Origin: Paramacrobiotus metropolitanus
Taxonomy: Eukaryota > Tardigrada > Eutardigrada > Parachela > Macrobiotidae
Direction: 5' to 3'
DNA: 64,000 bases
Assembly (NCBI RefSeq): GCF_019649055.1
Contig: NW_026570221.1
Span: forward strand, 2,976,001-3,040,000
Below, piece by piece: positions 50,091 to 60,646 of this stretch. Position numbers and translations under genes: made by a program. The notes beneath the pieces are model-generated. The model ran no database searches. It worked only from the letters and a program-made list of their open reading frames with translations, and was not told where the DNA came from. Within the stretch, counting starts at the first letter, position 1, and each line of letters opens with the position of its first letter.

Positions 50091-52590
50091 TCACCACAAC
50101 ACTGCTCTGTAGCCCATCTCGTACAGCTTCACCATTTCTTTCTCCTCTTTACACCGGCCGCACTGCTCCTCGATACCAACGGAGACACGGTCTGTGGCAT
50201 TCATGCAGTCATTCATCTTGTTCATCACTCTGCCCAGGACAAACTTGGGCCAAGCCCGCAGCCGGTCCCAGGCCTCGCGATGCGGCCCCGTCCAGGAACC
50301 GATTTTTGCTCCCGGCTCGTCGATCCACGTCAATCGAAACGGCACGCTGGCTTCTCTACGCGTTACACAGGCGACCTTTTGCAGGCAGTCCACCTTATCG
50401 ATAACCAACATGAGCGGCGGCATGCAGCACGGATGGACGATTATGCTGACTTTCCCGTCGTTACAGTACGGTCGACCTGTCAAGAAAGACGGGGAAAATT
50501 ATAATTTTGGCCGTCGATTTTCAGCAAAACTCCCTTAGACGTAATCGCTTTGCCTAGAGGTACGTTTCCTGACTGGAAAAATCGTTTTTAAGTTCTGCGG
50601 TATAACAGTAATTTCCGTCTTTTACTTGGACAACTGGCTTGTGCGCCAGTTGAGTTCCGCTTCAACCTTTTCAAGCGCAAGAAAAAAAGTGCAAATAAAG
50701 CAGTCGTTCCGCTGATACACGACTGAGTAAATAAAAACACCGGTTAGGGGGCAACAGCTGGAAGACGTTCCACGTCGCCAAAACTGTTATAGAAAAGCAA
50801 AGCGCTTAGTGGGACAGTTTTTGAGGTATCTACTTTCCTAGCTGTGCAACGCACGCTTTTTCGAACGTCCAGTGAAATAAATTATCGACCGGAGCATTGC
50901 GAAGGTCCTCTATATTCAAGACAAATGCTTTCGTTGATTTCTGTCCTTTACGGAAGGTCGTTACGGAAATGTTTCTGGCGGGTATCTTGCTTTGCTTAAA
51001 TGTTAACTATGATTGCTAAGAAATTGTTAAGTGCTACTGGTAGAACGTTAAAACTTTTCTGTCACTCGAAAGGGAAAAAGCTGCTACGGCTCCGGTCTAT
51101 TAAATGACGCCAACGTGCATTTTTTCTAGTACTTCAAGGGATACCTGTTGCAAAAAATATAGTTTTTAAAACTTGAACTCTTTTTTCTGAACGAGAAAAA
51201 GAAGTACCTGTCATGGGGGGAGCGGGAAGCCGGCTATAGGCGGGGTCGGTAATCATCCCGTAAATCTGTTCAGACTCATCGACGCTCTCCATCAGGTCCA
51301 ACATGGTCGTTTCATCGTACAGTGGCTTGCAATTATCCCACACACGTCCCAATGAGAACAGATTGTAATGGCACATACCCAGCTTGTACATGCTCCCGCA
51401 GCAAAAACAATCGTTGTCCGGTGCGCACATCGGTCCCGACGACATTGTGGAAGTGAAACATGTCGGTGAGAGCCCGCCGCACTGAATAACATTAAGAATA
51501 CATGTAAGTAAGCCGGGCTTTTACTGAATTTAATCCGCATTATGGTTCCATCAATACCCATTCGTAATTTGAGGGAAACGGCCAGTTCGTGTACCTGTAC
51601 CTTCCACGGGATTCCTTCGTTTTCGAGCTCTTAGAGCTTAGAGCTTTTATTTCTGTGTTAGCTCTTTATTTGAAAACCGAGACACACATGTGTCAATTTT
51701 TATTTGTATTTTTTTATAGAATGTGAAGTGAAACATAGTACCAAAGGCGGGTACATACACGAGAACGCTCGATTTTAAATCAAAGTTTAATCAAATTTCT
51801 AAATTCATTTTAAAAATTTTAAAATGCCAGAATGAAGGTTCCGTGGCAAAGCGATCATTATTCTGTATATTTATGTGTGCGTTTAGCAAAACTGGAAAAC
51901 TAGCGCTTCGCAGCGATACTGACGTGGCAAACAAAGATTGAAAATTGTAAATTTTCAAAAATACCTAAAGCTATCATAAACTACTTGTTCTGCGAACGAA
52001 ATCAAAGTAAAAATCATATGGCAACATTAGGCAATAAAAAAAGAAAAAATGTTTGGTAGTAAGGGAAGGCGCAAGGACCCAAGCATGTAAACGCACGGGG
52101 TACCAGTGTCGAAGCACACCCGTTATGTTCGTGCAATTATGTTTAACTAACCAGATTCCTTTTGAAAGGTCATCCCGACAAAAACCGCAGCATGTTGGAA
52201 ATTCTGTAGCATACCTTTCATCCAAGCCAGAGACACATAAGTTGGACTCACCGTGTAATGAATTTGGGACCGAACCAGTTCGCCGGATTGTGAGGGTTCC
52301 CGGCCGACTTCGGTCATAGTTGGCCAAGTACACATATCGAACATTACTTTCCCGGTGACTTTCATAAGCATTGCGTCCGGTTGGGTGGGGGAACCGACGC
52401 ACTGTACAAAAGCAAAAGCGGATGTCATTAGAGGCAAGCAGGCTGCATAGGTTGCGGTCTATGGATTACTACTGACTTCAAAGGCGTAGTGGAGGCGCTC
52501 ATCAGGGCCAGTAGCAGCTGCAGAGTTATGTAACAGCAAGGAGTGTAAAGCGATAACGGAGGCTACAATACCAGTGGGAGAGCCTGACAT
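50091..52590 (-). CDS. Cys-rich secreted protein gene C1 (307 residues, four exons)
   Basis: Not recognised. Exon 1 (52590-52477): MSGSPTGIVASVIALHSLLL signal peptide. Exon 2 (52401-52252): CVGSPTQPDAMLMKV to SQIHYT. Exon 3 (51481-51208): CGGLSPTCF, CAPDNDCFCCGSMYKLGMC, VWDNCKPLYDE. Exon 4 (50476-50091): RPYCNDGKVSIIVHPCC, LMLVIDKVDCLQKVAC, GSWTGPHREAWDRLRAWPKF, CMNATDRVSV, CGRCKEEKEMVKLYEMGY. Phases are 0, 0, 1; the exons total 924 nt. The donor of exon 1 (GAA|GTCAGT) is slightly non-consensus. Exon 4 contains an NAT glycosylation site. It is the mirror partner of C2. The many conserved Cys suggest a disulphide-stabilised extracellular protein. Confidence 0.8.
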
Positions 52591-53513
52591 TCTCCGATTA
52601 CAGCCTTTATTAACAAAGATTGTCAGGAATAAAATTATCGTACGATGATGTTGTGGGCATGAAAGCGGCTTCGTATTTAGTTTAAATACTGTGTGAGGTT
52701 CAAGCTGGTTTGTCAGGTTGCCGACTAAAAACCGAGTGAGGAACAAACACCAGCATCGCCGACCGTCAGTCTACTGATTATTCAAAGAAACAGTAAAAGA
52801 GAGTCATTATTATGAAATGGAATTTTGGTACCTGTTTGAAGTGGCTGACTGCAGCTTTGCCCGTATTCGGCTCATAAGTTCCAGCTTTCGGACCTGGTTT
52901 TGCAAAGCGTGGCATTTGATACGTGTGCATATTTCAAGTGGCATCTTGTTATCAACCAGTTTTCATGGAAAGAAACTAGAACTTTAAGTCCATAGTTCAA
53001 GTAAACAAACTTTCGAATGGATTCGTTAAGCAGGAAAAAGAGGTGGAAAGCACAGAGATCCCACTGATGGAGATTGTAGGTGTACAGTTTCGACAGCCGC
53101 TGGCTCGCTTATTGTGAGCCTGGTACCTTGCAAAGTGGTAAATAATATGGCACTTGAAATGTGCACACGTTTCACATTAAACCCTTTCGCAAAACCAGGC
53201 CCAAAAGCTGGAAAATCTTGAGCGAATTCGGGCAAATATGCAGCCGTCCACTCGAAACGGGTACCCACTTGAAACGATACTGCGAGTTCCACGTTGAGCC
53301 TGTTTTTTCTTGTCTGGCCGAATAACAGCTAGACGGGCTGCGATGCTTTGCTGACGTGGTATTCAGGCTGACAACCATACTGGTAAATGTCTCGTACATA
53401 TTTAAGCGAAATAGAAAGTAGAGCTGTGTTAACATTCACCACGTCTTAATGCAATAATTCCATTGCAGAGAGAACCTTTTTTGCGTTATTTAACAATTAC
53501 CACTACCGCTACA
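52591..53513. promoter_or_regulatory. Divergent C1/C2 intergenic region with mirrored arms
   Basis: About 920 bp between the two start codons. The stretch 52850-52950 matches 53140-53240 in reverse complement, sharing GGACCTGGTTTTGC/GGGCCTGGTTTTGC and CGTGTGCATATTTCAAGTG/CGTGTGCACATTTCAAGTG. The symmetry axis near 53050 is also the midpoint of the two ATGs. It probably holds both promoters; a coding-looking ORF at 53026-53292 falls in the repeat and is not supported. Confidence 0.65.
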
Positions 53514-54931
53514 ATGTCCACATCTGCAACTATTTCATTAGCCATCGTTATCGCTTTAAATGGCATCGTATTACATAACCGGGCAGCTGATGGGCAGTTC
53601 AACTATGTCTTCGAAGTAAGTGGTTACCAAAGGGATAAAGTTTATTTTTGTACCTGGCTGAAAGGTGTACGTAGCTTGGGAATGTATATGCGAGGACACT
53701 GTACTGTAACTCATGAAATACGTATCTTATTTTATTTCTATCCTCTTTTCTACAGTGCGTGGACACTTCCACCACAGCTGACGAGATGTTTAAGAAGGTC
53801 ACCCGCCAACTTGCCGAGATGTCTTTCGACAAATGCAGTCTGTGGAAGACCCCTGAAATCGGCGCCGCTCTCTCTCAGTCTGGCGGTGCAACCGAACGCA
53901 AGTACCACGTTTATTACACGGTAAATTCATTCTATGTACCGCGATTAGGACTTTCATATATACCCTACTTCGTTTTGGTCAGGGCAACCTTTAAAAATTT
54001 CACGTTGTTCTAACTTGTTAGTAAGAGAGGCATCAAACGGTTTTCGTTTCTATTTTTTTTTACTTAGTGCCGCGAAGGCGCGAATTGCTATTTGCCTTTT
54101 GACGGTCCGCGCTGTTCACCGGAGAATCAGTGCCTATGCTGTAGGATGTGGTACAGCCTAACTAGGTGCCAGTACGAAATAATGTCGCTGAACCGCTTTT
54201 GGAATGCTTGCACACCTTTTTACGACGAAGAGAGCAAGACGTTGCTGGAGACGATTGAGAGCGTAGATGATAGCAACCGGGATTCTCTTTACGGTTTGAT
54301 TCGCGATCCAGATTCTATCGCCCGTTCCGTCGCGACAGGTACCGTGATCGCAATGTTTATTAATTTTATAAAATCAATTAGAGCACATTACTCGATATTA
54401 GTGGGAGTATTTTAAATTTTAGCAAGAGTGCATTGCGATAATATTAGTGAGAGTACGCTACTACATATGTGAGTACCAGTACAGATATTCCAAAATAATT
54501 ATATGATGTTACTGCTTCCGGACTTCACTGTGGGCACCTTTTTGACAGATCGACCATACTGTAACGACGGTAAACTGAGTATGGTCATCCATCCCTGCTG
54601 CGAACCGCCACTCATGCTCGTTGTCGATAAGGTAGACTGCTTGCAAAAGGTGCTCTGCGGAACCCGTCTAGAATCTGGCATCCCTTTCAAGTTTTTCGAT
54701 AGCGATAGCAGAGGGGCCACTATCGGTTCCTGGACGGGGCCGCTTAACGACGCCTGGGACCGGCTGCCCGCATGGCCGAAGATTGTCTTCAGCAGAGTGA
54801 TGCACAAGCTGGTTGCCTGTATGAATGCAACAGACCGTGTCTCCGTTGCTGACACTGATCAGTGCAATCTATGCAAAGCACCGAAGGAAGTAGTGAGACT
54901 GTACGAGATGGGCAACACAGTGGTGTTGTAG
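53514..54931 (+). CDS. Cys-rich secreted protein gene C2 (306 residues, four exons)
   Basis: Paralogue of C1 on the other strand. Exon 1 (53514-53615): MSTSATISLAIVIALNGIVL signal peptide. Exon 2 (53756-53920): CVDTSTTADEMFKKV, CSLWKTPEIGAAL. Exon 3 (54068-54338): CREGANCYLPFDGPRC, CLCCRMWYSLTRC, FWNACTPFYDEES. Exon 4 (54549-54931): RPYCNDGKLSMVIHPCC, VDKVDCLQKVLC, GSWTGPLNDAWDRLPAWPK, CMNATDRVSVADTDQCNLC. Introns are 140, 147 and 210 bp with phases 0, 0, 1, identical to C1. The exons total 921 nt. AATAAA motifs near 55105-55120 could end the transcript. No known family is recognised. Confidence 0.83.
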
Positions 54932-55493
54932 AAGCGCGGACGATGTTTCAACTGGGTTTACAGTCAAACTGATCCTATCTACGACGATTCGGCATCCCTC
55001 GTAAGACGCTGCCTTTCTTTCTAATCATCAAACCACTTTTAACCGCAGTACAGTTTTGCCCGCTTTTTCGGTGACCCGGATAAAATATGCCGCGCCGCAG
55101 AAAAGTTAATAAACAAAATAAAATTTTTATGCGCGGTAATTGGGAGTGTTGTATGTAATATCTACCTGATTCAAGGTGCAGAGATCACGCTATACATTGT
55201 ACCGTAAAGGATGGCCAGGCACAAAATGCATAAATAAGCCGTTGCATAAATGAAATCATGTATAAAATAACCACAACATTTCTTTACATAGCGCATAAAT
55301 ACTATACATAGTTGCATGATTGCCTAAATCAGTTAACTGTGAAGTCAAACGACGTGACAAATTAGGGAAATATTATTGTGACAGCTGGCAGCACTTCGGC
55401 TGCTAAAAATCCTGGCAAGAAAAAAAACATCGGGAAGATTAGCGTAATGCTGCTACTGCGGCATGCATATGTGTACGGTACCGGCTGTCAAGA
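54932..55493. other. 3' flank of C2, no further gene
   Basis: AT-rich, with AATAAA motifs just after 55100. Nothing else supported. Confidence 0.5.
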
Positions 55494-55690
55494 TTAATAG
55501 CCGTCGTATTGATCGGTTGATGTGCGGTACAAAGTAAAAAGTGATGAGCGTACTACATCATAAAGGTGCTTAATACACAGCAGCAGCGACCAGAGTTTTA
55601 TTGAAGGCGAAGAGCTTCGCTGCATGTGATGATATCATTCATAAGCTGCGTGAGAACTACTCTAGATCTCTCGCTGACTATCCGTGGGGT
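55494..55690 (+). promoter_or_regulatory. Promoter module of B6
   Basis: TTAATAGCCGTCGTATTGAT at 55494 followed by CGGTTGATG, then GAAGGCGAAGAGCTTCGCTG at 55603, TGATGATATCATTC and ACTACTCTAGATCTCTCGCT. All are shared with the B8 upstream region (60319-60520) and with 63788-63985. The ATG lies about 330 bp after the first block. ACAGGAATTTC just before the ATG, shared with B8, could be the acceptor of a 5'UTR intron. Confidence 0.6.
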
Positions 55691-55825
55691 TGCTGCCTGA
55701 TTCCTTTCTGTACGGTTGGTAAAATGTTTCAGCAATATCATTCTGATTTACCGCGGTGCTGATTTTGTAATTATACAATACGTTGCGTTACTTAACAGGA
55801 ATTTCTTCGTTCAGTGGAATATATT

Positions 55826-58364
55826 ATGGATTCGCTGTTTTTCGCTCGAGGAAAGGTTCTTTTCCCGTTGACATTGGGAATCCTGTTGGTCATCGGATTC
55901 GCCACAACAGCCTCCATACCATCTAAGCAAGACCTAGCACTGCTGTCATTAGTGTGTCGCTTGGATACATCTATGCCGGTCGCTGAGCAAAAGGAGGCAC
56001 TTGAGGACTGCGTCACCACCACAAGGTCATTTCATTATACTCCACTGGAAATTTTTCCTTATCTTGTGGTTCACAGCCAGCTTTTCTGAACGGCATTTGC
56101 TCCTTTTCTGATAAAAATTCATTTAAAGAGCTACGTAAAATCCTGGTACCTTCGTCAGCGTTCCAAAAAAAGCCTGATAGTCTCCCGCATGTCAATTTTT
56201 TTCATAATTTCCCTCACACTGGAATTACGTACATGTTCATGAAGCAATCAGCTAGGTTATAGTTTTGCTACAGTAAAACATTCGCACAGGCAGAATCGAT
56301 TTCTTCGAGATGCTAGTTTGCGAACAATCTACATACAAGCGCTTGCCGTCTTCCTTCTGCTAAGGAATCGAAGGCTGCAACGTGCTACATAGTCTTGCGT
56401 TAGGTTAATCGTAGTTCAGTCGCCTAAGTTTCAAACTCTGAGTCTATGTGGACCGCTTATACAAAATTTTTTTAAAAAAATGTTAAAAAAGGTTACCGAC
56501 TGCCGAAATAGAGAAAGAGCTGCTGCATCAGGTATTCAGTATTCAGATACAACGTGAGAGTGCAGGTTTTGTTCTTGAAAGATTTATTGTTATGCCTTGG
56601 AAAGACGATGTATTGTTTAACAGTTATAGGCTGGCTAAGCAGGATAATGATAACGCTCTACTTTAAAGCTAAACTATAGTATTGCGCTTTATTGGTAAAC
56701 CCTCCCGGAAATAAAATCTTCCGTTAAAACGAAGAAGTTCCGCTAGTCAGTCCCAAGAACATCGTTATGCACAGCTCGTTAGGGTCGCACTAGGGGAATA
56801 ATTCGTACAGCGCCTGCTCGTACAAGTTCGGGCCACTGCACTCACACACACTAAGTGACGTGTAGCGCAGCGCTGAGCTCACACGCAGTCTAACACGTAA
56901 AGACACGTCGAAGTTCCAACGTCTGCACCAGTACAGCTGATGTTCCGAGTAGGAGCGATAAAACTTACTACAGTAATCTCTCTGCAAACACTGCACAAGT
57001 GAAGGACCTTGTGGGATTCAACGCTTGGGATTCAACGTAGGAGCTCCTTTTATTCGTGATGATTTCATTATTATGAAAGGTAAATTTCAAGCTTTACGTA
57101 CACTGTAGTAAGAACTGTGCGATAGCGTCTTCTAAATGTCTGCATGGACAGGTAACTGGGACTACAAGAACTCAACATGAAGGAGCTCCTTGTAGCTGAT
57201 TTCTTCAAACAGCGCCTCAAAGGTAAGTTTACTGCATTTATCGCTGTAATTTTGACTTCTTTGTTTTAGAGTCAACCACACTGTGGATTGTTCAAGTGTC
57301 GATGCTGGTTTTAGGTGCTATTCCGTCAGCGGAGCTCCGCACAGGCTTTTTCGATCTGCATTACGGATTAAAAAATGAAAAAAACAGTGCACATAAACCA
57401 CCAACACGAACTGGACAATTAAGTTAAAAAAGAAAACTGGGTCGCAACAAAAACTCCAACAAAATTTAATTGTTTTTATTAATAAACAATTTTGCAAGAA
57501 ATGTTTGGCATTTGGTGCTTTTAAAATGCCGTGCCATTTGGCTATTAATTTCCCCATTGGATAGTATTGAGCCAATTAGCGTCTTTGTTATGATCACGCC
57601 TAGTGGTTTTGCGCAAATACGGTTGGGTGAAACCTGGCCACTCACAGAGCGGATAGATGCTCGACGGGCCAATGCGAGAGCGGACATACTAACGTGCTCC
57701 GTTGATATGTGGAGTCATATCAACGCAACACGCTACGATCTCACTTTTTCCGGGAGGGAAACGAATCAGAATACCAATCAACACTAGTGTTTTCGTGTTT
57801 TCATAACTCTGAGCTGTACACATCGTGTGGCTTCTTTCATGGCTTGTCGCTAACATTCCTTTACTCTTCAAGCATGCCTCAATATTTTAATTTTGCCTTC
57901 TCAGCACCAACTTCCGGCGTTTGGTTGACGGGATCCTAGCCGGAAAACTGATTCTATCCAACAGTACCATGGCGAACGCGAGCGCTTCATCGGTGCCGCT
58001 GTCCCCGCCCACCACCACCACAGTTCCCACACCGGAAACGCCGACACCCGGGGTGATTCAAGGTGACAACGATGTAACGCCGCCATCTGCAGCGGCTCCC
58101 CGCCCACAGAAAATCTCCTGGCTACGGTACATCGTCCAGAACCTGAGTCAGGTGGCCGAACGTCATCCGTTTTTCGCCATCATTACCGGCTTGGCAACCA
58201 TGGCGGCGAGTTTGTCCTGTTTTATGTTTCTGGTCACGCCCCGCTTTCTCGATGCCCTCGAGAAGCGTACGCTGCGCGGCCGGGTCATGTTGATTTTGGG
58301 GCTGCTGTTCGCCATTGCGTTCGGCGCGTGGATCGTCGACAGCCTGTGGCAGGCGCTATACTGA
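55826..58364 (+). CDS. Two-TM family gene B6
   Basis: Exon 1 (55826-56025): MDSLFFARGKVLFPLTLGIL signal peptide, IPSKQDLALLSLVCRLDTSM, PVAEQKEALEDCVTTT, donor AAG|GTCATT in phase 2. Exon 2 (57905-58364) follows CTTCTCAG and reads STNFRRLVDGILAG, a Thr/Pro-rich linker starting NSTMANAS with N-glycosylation sites, ISWLRYIVQNLSQVAERHPF, helix, FLDALEKRTLRGRVM, helix, IVDSLWQALY. The exons total 660 nt for 219 residues. The 1.9-kb intron is the longest in the family and contains two other gene-like stretches (56790-56990 minus, 57177-57427 plus). The 3' flank matches that of B8. Confidence 0.75.
56688..56990 (-). CDS. Possible terminal exon, Cys-containing, with poly(A) signal
   Basis: On the minus strand, after a TTGTGCAG acceptor, a frame reads CLQRDYCSKFYRSYSEHQLY, then WCRRWNFDVSLRVRLRV and ends CECSGPNLYEQALYELFP at TAG (56790). 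AATAAA lies on this strand at 56693-56688, about 95 bp further on. CECSGPNLYEQALYEL faintly recalls CNLCKAPKEVVRLYEM at the C-terminus of C2. No upstream exon was identified. It sits within the B6 intron on the opposite strand. Confidence 0.3.
57177..57427 (+). CDS. Possible two-exon small gene inside the B6 intron
   Basis: Exon 57177-57222 reads MKELLVADFFKQRLK and ends AAAG|GTAAGT, a near-perfect donor. After a 47-bp intron ending TTGTTTTAG, exon 57270-57427 continues in phase as ESTTLWIVQVSMLVLGAIPS, then AELRTGFFDLHYG and stops at TAA. AATAAA is at 57481-57486. The product would be 67 residues with a hydrophobic stretch. No homologue is recognised, and chance cannot be excluded for so short a frame. 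Confidence 0.33.
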
Positions 58365-59123
58365 TGAACGCCAGGACGCGCATATATTTGGTTGGAAGAA
58401 TATTTAGTTGGAATATTTAGTAGGAAGTAAATAACTACTATAAATAATTTACGACTTCGGAATAGTCTGTTTGTTTGCGGTAGTTGTATAGTCTGATGTT
58501 GTCTGCTCTATACGAACAGAAATTTTGCTTGTGATCAAAGCATTGCAAACAAATTTTCACGGCATTCTCAGTTTGGCATAAAGTGAGATTCAAGGTTTTA
58601 AACTGTGCATGTATACAGCTGACCATGTTTCATTAAATTTACCATCATTTCACTGAGTCTTAATAACATGTTGACAAATTATACGACGCTTGTCAAGCAC
58701 TGGGCGAAGTATTTAAAAATTAAATTAAATTAAATAACTAAATTAAATTAAATTAACCGAATTTGATCGTAAGCTCGCAAACCTGCACCACGACAGTGCC
58801 GTTGTATGGATTCAAAATTAAAATCTTTGCCGTGTTCACTCGGGAAAAAATTCTTTTCAAAATGTCTGTACAGGCAACATACATACAAGAGCAGTTCCCC
58901 TGAACAAAGGCATCAAAAGCGCGAAACTTACAAAAATCACGGGGCGAGAAAGCGGATATGTGCATGTGGAAAGCTTTGGAGTGCAACGAGTGCATACTCG
59001 GTACATTAGAAACAAACCTGAGAAATACCTAATCATCACTTTAAATGAGACAAAACTGTGCATTTGTAAGAATGGAGGTGGCACTACCAATCCCACATTG
59101 CTGTTCTTTTAACATTCGTTCAG
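58365..59123. other. 3' flank of B6, tandem-duplicated with 3' flank of B8
   Basis: The stretch 58500-58700 resembles 61880-62100, with shared CGGCATTCTCAGTTTG, GTGCATGT and TTCATTAA.TTTACC blocks. The duplication unit therefore includes promoter, both exons and at least 350 bp of 3' DNA. No gene here. Confidence 0.5.
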
Positions 59124-59526
59124 GGTGCAGATCCAACTGCTGGTTGAAGCAATCTATCTGGATCTACAGGAGGCATGCACCACAGACGGCACCATGAACA
59201 CTTCTACGCCGTCGGACGCTAAACGACCCGTCCCAGTCCTTTCTGCACCACCGATTAAGAACCAATCTGACGTCATTGAAAGCTCGGTGCTACGACAGAT
59301 TATGTACAGCGTCGGATGATGGGCCACCCGTCATCCAGTTTGTGCCGTCACCACCGCTGTTTTTGTCGACAGTTTTGTGCGTTGGGTTTTTAAACTGCTG
59401 CTGGCCTTTCTGGATGGACTGCACCGGCGCGACACTCATGGATGTATCACGCTATTCTGCGGCGTTTTTTCATGCGTGGTGGCTTGGTCGCTGTTCGCTG
59501 ATGATCTTGTTCGGGGTCTCCGGTGA
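59124..59526 (+). pseudogene. Two-TM family exon-2 relic B7 with in-frame TGA
   Basis: An acceptor ATTCGTTCAG precedes VQIQLLVEAIYLDLQEA, which aligns with the start of other exons 2 (TNFRRLVDGI). A short linker, SVLRQIMYSVG, then TGA (59317-59319), then WATRHPVCAVTTAVF, helix, FLDGLHRRDTHG, a second helix and LFADDLVRGLR before a stop at 59526. Everything after the TGA is in the same frame. No exon 1 or promoter module is visible in the preceding 700 bp, so this is an orphan exon 2. Confidence 0.6.
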
Positions 59527-60318
59527 TGCTCGCTATACCAATGCCTACGTCACTTTGGCCACGTGTTTTTCTTTGGTGAATTAATCCCTTGATCACCCAA
59601 ATGTATATTTTACTTGTATGGTAGGATGTATTATTAGGATAATTATGCTTAAACCAGTATTTAAATGGTAATGACACTGCGGCATGAAGACAGTGCATTT
59701 AATAGTTTTGCTTTTCTAAATTAAAACATTTCTTGCAACAACAAAATCGAATAGTTTTCTTACTGATGTTATGTGCGCACTGCGCAGTCAGTTTATTTTA
59801 ATGCACCTACTCTGAAACAAGTAAATGCTGCAGTGATTAGCGGTAAAATACAGGTAGTGGTGCTTATTTGTCGGTGGCGCACATACATAGCATCTTAACT
59901 GCGCACTGTATAGTTTACCGTACAACGGGATGCCCATTCTGAATTGCACGTTTGCTACGCGGAAACACGGGAAAAGTTATTCCATTCCGTAGCGGTAAGA
60001 GCTGCCCGCCATGGGTGGAACATGATTCCTGAATGGGCCAAGAAAGCGGAAGAAGGTACTTCCGACAGTAGTCAGTTTGGAATTTGATGTTTGTATGCCG
60101 GCGCAATCGGGTCTTAAACGCAACTGAACTAACCGTCTCACTTTCTCACAAGTAACATGAATACTGTTATTGTGGTCGTATTTTCTGGTCTTAAGACCAT
60201 TTAAAGCGGTATCTCAATATGGAGTATGGACAATAATATTGGATGTAGATACAGACATTATTGATGCTGTGATAATATTGAACCGTGTTGCAAGCATTAC
60301 GGTGCCGGCTGCCGAGAT
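59527..60318. other. Intergenic, no gene seen
   Basis: AT-rich spacer between B7 and the B8 promoter module. ORFs here are short and show no motif. Confidence 0.5.
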
Positions 60319-60520
60319 TATTAGCCGTCATATTGATCGGTTGAGGTACAAGTGCTGAGCTGGAGGGTGCTCGTTACATTACGTAGGCATTACAATATTC
60401 TCGTACAACAGTAGCGGGCTTGGTTGTATTAAAGGCGACGAGATCCACTACATCTGCATGTGATGATATCATTCACAAGTTGCATCGGACTCGGGACTAC
60501 TCTAGAACCCTCGTTGGTTT
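60319..60520 (+). promoter_or_regulatory. Promoter module of B8
   Basis: ATTAGCCGTCATATTGATCG at 60319, AAAGGCGACGAGATCC at 60432, TGATGATATCATTCAC and GACTACTCTAGAACCCTCGT. Order and spacing match 55494-55690 and 63788-63985. The ATG is at 60647. Confidence 0.6.
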
Positions 60521-60646
60521 TCCTTAGAGCTGCTGCATGATTTCATGTTTTACCATTGGTAACGCCTCCTGACTCAATGCTGTCCTAGCTATCCATTTTT
60601 TACCTGATCAAAACTCTGCATTTTTTAACAGGAATTTCCTCGAAGA

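Noticed and set aside
53026-53435. Minus-strand ORFs between C1 and C2
   Set aside because: They overlap the mirrored intergenic arm and lack any counterpart reading frame in the other arm.
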